DNA of 64,000 bases, from NCBI GenBank assembly GCA_024734555.1, contig JANPWX010019140.1:562290-626289 (forward strand). Direction: 5' to 3'. The notes beneath the pieces are model-generated. The model did not search any database and was not told the origin of the DNA. It was given only the letters and a program-made list of their open reading frames with translations. Of the stretch, positions 59,995-64,000 are shown in pieces. The DNA comes from Trochalopteron elliotii (lineage: Eukaryota; Chordata; Aves; Passeriformes; Leiothrichidae). A program made the position numbers and the translations under genes. Every line of letters starts with the position of its first letter. Positions within the stretch are counted from its first letter, which is position 1.

Positions 59995-60833
59995 GCTGAA
60001 TGTGCTGGTGACACTTCTGGATGCCATCCAGAGGGACCTGGACAAGCTCTGGAAGTGGCCATTGGGAATCTGATGAGGTTTAACAAGGCCAAGTGCTGGT
60101 GCTGCACCTGGGTAGGGACAACCCCTGGTGTCAGCACAGGTTGGGCATGAACAGCCCCAGAGCAGCCCTGCCCAGAAGGACTTGGGGGTGCTGCTGGGTG
60201 AGAGGCTGGACATGCCCCGGCCATGGCACTCCCGGCCCAGAGAGCCAAACGTGTCCTGGGCTGCATCCAGAGCCCCGTGGGCAGCAGGGGAGGGAGGGGA
60301 TTCTGCCCCTCTGCTCTGCTCTGCTGAGACCCACCTGGGGCTCTGCATCCAGAGCTGGGGTCCCAGCACAGGAGGACAAGGTCCTGCTGGACTGAGCCCA
60401 GAGGAGGGGTGAAGCACCTCTCCTACCAGGAAAGGCAGAGAGAATTTGGATTGTTTAGTCTGGAAAATAGAAGACTTCAGAGTGACCTAATTGTGGCCAT
60501 CCAGTACCTCAAGGGAACTTACACAAAAGCTGGAGAAACACTATTTACAAGAGCATATAGTGACAGGACAAAGGAGAATTTATTCAAATTAAAAGAGACT
60601 ACGTTTAGATTAGATATGAGGAAGTAATTCTTTACTGTGAGGGTGGTGAGACACTTGCACAGGTTGCTCAGAGGTGTTGTGAATGTCCCATTCCTGGAAT
60701 GTTCAGGCCAGGTGGGATGGAGTTTGGAACAACTTCATCTATTGGAAGGTGTCCCTACTCACAGCAGGGAGGTTGGAACTAGATGATCTTTAAGGTCCCT
60801 TTTGACCCAGATCTTTCTATAATTCTAATTTAA
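59995..60833 (+). mobile_element. CR1 LINE, 3' part, right of LTR
   Basis: Continues the element from 59329: 'gatgccatccagagggacct', 'gaggtttaacaaggccaagt', 'aaggacttgggggtgctgct', 'ttctgcccctctgctctgct', 'gaagcacctctcctaccagg', 'ttggattgtttagtctgg', 'atccagtacctcaaggga', 'ttctttactgtgagggtgg', 'gttggaactagatgatcttt' and 'aaggtccctt', then the terminal short repeats 'attctaattt'. This is the 3'-complete end of the CR1 copy. Six overlapping frames of 70-170 codons on both strands between 59872 and 60417 come from this GC-rich CR1 segment and are not independent genes. Confidence 0.95.
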
Positions 60834-60835
60834 TT

Positions 60836-62955
60836 TTGGAGAGACCTTTATGGATGTATTATCTGGATAAAAAAAAATGGGCAAGTATTGTGGAAACACA
60901 CACATAAATTACTACCAGTGGTTGATTCTCTCACACCTTCCCTATAGTATGATTAGTGATAATAGAAGGAACATTCTTTTTGGACATACTGTCCAGGATT
61001 TTCTCTTATCCCTTTAGAGACTAAAAAAAAAAAAAAAATCTGTTCTAAGACGTTCTAAAATGCTTGTGTCAGTAGAAAGGTACTTTTAAACATCCTTAAA
61101 TACACACATACATGGCAAGTTATATATGTATACATATGTTTCTATGTACATCCCAAATAGACTTCTATGGTATCTATACATCTGGGAATGAATGATATAT
61201 TAGAAAAACAGATCATTTGTTCTTTGGCCATTTTCCATTGTAAGTACCATGCTATCTAAAGCAGAAGCAGCTGGAATTGTTCAAAAGATGCACAATGTTT
61301 TGCAGGTACTGTGGCCTCCAGCAAGACATCAATCAATTGCAGGATAATAAAAGACCATGTGTCACAACTGGCAGTTCTTCATTTAAATGTCTTTGAAATG
61401 AGATCTGAGACTCTGCTACTGGTTTAGTGGCTGCAATTCCCAACTTCACGAGGAAGCTGAAAATAATCCCTCAAAGAGCAGTGATTAGTAAGTGCATGTT
61501 CTCCATTTATCAATGTATTTTCAAGGTCACTCAAATATTTACAACTGTGCCTTTTTATTTCTTGAAGTGAAAAATCAATCTCCAAAGATATTCCACACAC
61601 GTAGAGTGTTCTCTATGAGGGAAAAAGAAGGAGAGGAAATGAAATATTAAAAGGTGAATCAATAAAAGTTTCTATACCTGACACATTTTTTTGTCTGGGA
61701 GCATGTGAAGTCTATTGCAAGTTTATGGTTTGTTTCTTTGTTTGTTTGGCTCTGCATGAATAGTTTTATTTCAAAATGAAAAAGTGTTTAGAGAGTACAA
61801 ATTTCCTCAGACTTCCCTACTTAGTACTTGGAAATAATTTGTTTTTTTCAGTAGAACTATATTTTAATGAAAATAAACATAAATAATCCTACTTCAAATT
61901 TCTCTTACAATAGTTTTACTAACTCTATAGCTATCGTGAAAGTTGTATGTAAAAAGGTCATCAGAAAGAATATTATCCTCACCACACAGAAAATGGTCAG
62001 GAGTTCTGTGGGCAGGTTCACTGAGGAATATACAAGGAGAAGGTGTTGTTAGAAGGCTCATTAAAGAGGAAAGAGTCACAAACCCCTGAGAGCTTGTATC
62101 AGTGTCCTATTAGCAGCAGGCATCAAGGTTTTATTGATTTATTGATTTTTGTTGAAGTCAGGTGCCTTGCCCTTCTCAGGGTGAAGTTTTTAGCTACTGC
62201 AGTTGACTCTAATGGATTTCTACCCTCAGAACCAGAAAACTCCTTTTCTTACCACTTCATCCCCTAATTCAAGCCAGATGTTCCTAGTCCTTCCCTGGCA
62301 CCCTTGTCCTGCTCAGACCCTGTGGTGATGCAGATCAGCTTGCTAACGTGAGAGAAAGCTAATCCAATGCAGAGGGTGAACTCTTTGCTCCCAAGTTAGA
62401 CAGATAAATCAGCTTACTAAATGGCAAACACGATGCCAAAATCTGTGCAAACACAAGGATGGAGTTTGCACAGCAGGAGTGAGGGGAATTGAAACCGGGG
62501 AGGCTTTTTCCTCCTGGCAGCAGTGAGACACAGGATTGGTCCAGCTGGTCTGCTAACACCTACTCACTCCAGGGGCTTTAACTCTGCAATGACATATTTT
62601 AATAAGGCCAGACCAAAGCATGTAAAAGTCACATATCACTTCCTCTACCATGACCTAAAAATCTAGGTTAATTTTTTTTTTTTTTTTAAATCATCTATTC
62701 TTTTATTGGCCTTCTGAGGATGTGCTTCTCATTCTAGCAGTTTTTGTTTTAGCATCAGGAATGAGGTAATAGAAACACAAAACAAAACAAAAGCTTTTCA
62801 CAAGCCTTGAGAAACCAGAAATTTTGTTGACTTTTCTTTTTTTTCTTTTTTTTTAGGATTAAGTTAAGTATCATGAGACCAATGATAAAACTCACAGTTT
62901 GCAAGAATTCTCTTTCTGTCCTACATTGTTTTACATCAGATGAAGCAAAACAAAT
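60836..62955. other. Unassigned non-coding DNA
   Basis: AT-rich; A16 run near 61023, alternating TATATATGTATACATATG around 61120-61140, T16 near 62672. No element or gene recognised. Confidence 0.5.
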
Positions 62956-63000
62956 GTTTGGGTTTGTTGCTGTTGGTTTTTTTGTTTTGTTTTTTTTTTG
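62956..63000 (+). repeat. GT-rich low-complexity tract
   Basis: GTTTGGGTTTGTTGCTGTTGG followed by T runs with single G. Same class as the other GT-rich tracts. The hydrophobic middle of the 69-codon frame 62873-63082 is this tract translated. Confidence 0.75.
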
Positions 63001-64000
63001 TGCTGGCCTTATGCAATTACACCAGGCTCAAGAAAGTTTTACCTCCTTTATCATTATTTTTCCAAGACAGATGATTCTGTAAAAAGAAATTTAGAGGAGC
63101 AAAAATAAAGGTTTGTGTTTTTTCCTCTCTCTGGCTTCTCATTTTTTTGTCTCTTCTGCATAACCAGTGTCATACAAGTCACATTATTATACAAACATAT
63201 ATGAATACACTATTATGGTAAGTATACAGTGGAATTGCTCCTGATTAATAGCAAACAAATGAAAATTAGTTCTATATCTTTCAGGGAAAATCAAATACCA
63301 GTATGTTTTCCTTTTTAGATAATCTTTTTGTATAGCATAACCTCCAGATGGTGAATGATTGTTTGCAAGGCTGAACTCGTGTTAGACATCAGCACTACTT
63401 TTTAATTACATCTTCAAACACAGTATATTGAAGTGGAGGAAATTACTTAAAGCTGAAAGTTATTTATTGGATGAAGCATTTAGTATGAGACTGCAGACAA
63501 TTACAGGAATGTCTGCTGCTGTACTGAAGTACAAAATTGCTCCATTAACTCAGTGAAAGAGAGATGGTCTGAGAAGAAATACAGCAGTGGTTTCCTCCCA
63601 CAGCACAATATTTTTCTTTCATTAGTAAGATATCAAGCAAATTTAAGTGTGCCATCAGTGAATTCTTCGTACTAGCAGTTAAGAGACTACGCCACTGAAC
63701 ACAACACATTTTGTATTATAATTTGCTAGATGTAAAATGTATTTCAGAGCCAAAGGTTTAATAACCTTGGAGTTTCTAGGCTAAATTTCATGTAGACGTT
63801 CAGACAGATATCAAAATTGAAGTTCATGGCCTTTTTTATGTCTTTCTGCACATGAAATTTAATTTTTAAATCTCGTGTATTTGAATTTCTATATTTTTAA
63901 TTACTTGTGCACCTTTAGTTCACAAATTTGAGGCTGATTCAATGTTTAGGTTAAGGAATTCAAGATAGGAAGGGATATGTGTAGCTTCAGACAGTAATAT
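63001..64000. other. Unassigned non-coding DNA
   Basis: AT-rich unique sequence up to the window edge. No feature recognised. Confidence 0.5.

Noticed and set aside
59872..60417. Overlapping frames up to 169 codons on both strands
   Set aside because: The DNA is LTR end plus the CR1 3' part; the open frames come from high GC content, and neither strand shows a conserved CR1 or retroviral protein intact.

Overview
This window reads as non-coding nuclear DNA of a bird, most likely a songbird (passerine). It is AT-rich with few CpGs. It carries several pieces of the avian LINE CR1, with typical 3' ends such as the tract at 53021 and the short terminal repeats near 60820. It also carries long terminal repeats (LTRs) of old endogenous retroviruses of a kind I associate with songbird genomes. 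The species and chromosome cannot be read from the sequence.

I found no exon, conserved protein domain, tRNA, rRNA or CRISPR array that I can support. The open frames are short, overlap on both strands and resemble no family I know. The longest ones run through a pentanucleotide repeat and an assembly gap, or through LTR or GT-rich DNA. The window is best read as a gene desert or the inside of a very long intron.

Layout: 1-10.6 kb is unassigned DNA with simple repeats (A27 at 610, TC repeat at 5086, GT-rich tracts at 6121 and 10153). The block 10.6-17 kb is dense in mobile elements: an eroded CR1 piece (about 10605-10820), a minus-strand LTR (11191-11606), a minus-strand CR1 3' end (12008-12260), an old plus-strand CR1 (about 12780-13540), a second LTR (about 13576-13958) and a third LTR (15525-16739). 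The third LTR holds six 15-bp repeats, a TTTCA array of at least 52 units and a 400-N gap. The stretch 17-52 kb is mostly unique DNA with small tandem duplications, one short CR1 piece (37851-37912), a 17-bp-arm hairpin (46173-46210) and some intervals that could be regulatory. From 52 to 61 kb there are further CR1 pieces, a truncated LTR ending at 56700, a very C-rich tract at 54632 and a nested insertion: a 665-bp solo LTR (59330-59994) inside a plus-strand CR1 (about 59015-60833). The last 3 kb are unassigned.

No genes work together here, and I saw nothing that amounts to a new molecular system. The best observations are structural: the TTTCA expansion in the transcribed part of an LTR, the cleanly dated LTR-in-CR1 nest, a strong G-quadruplex candidate and a near-perfect AT hairpin. 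All family calls rest on recall of consensus sequences, not on a search.
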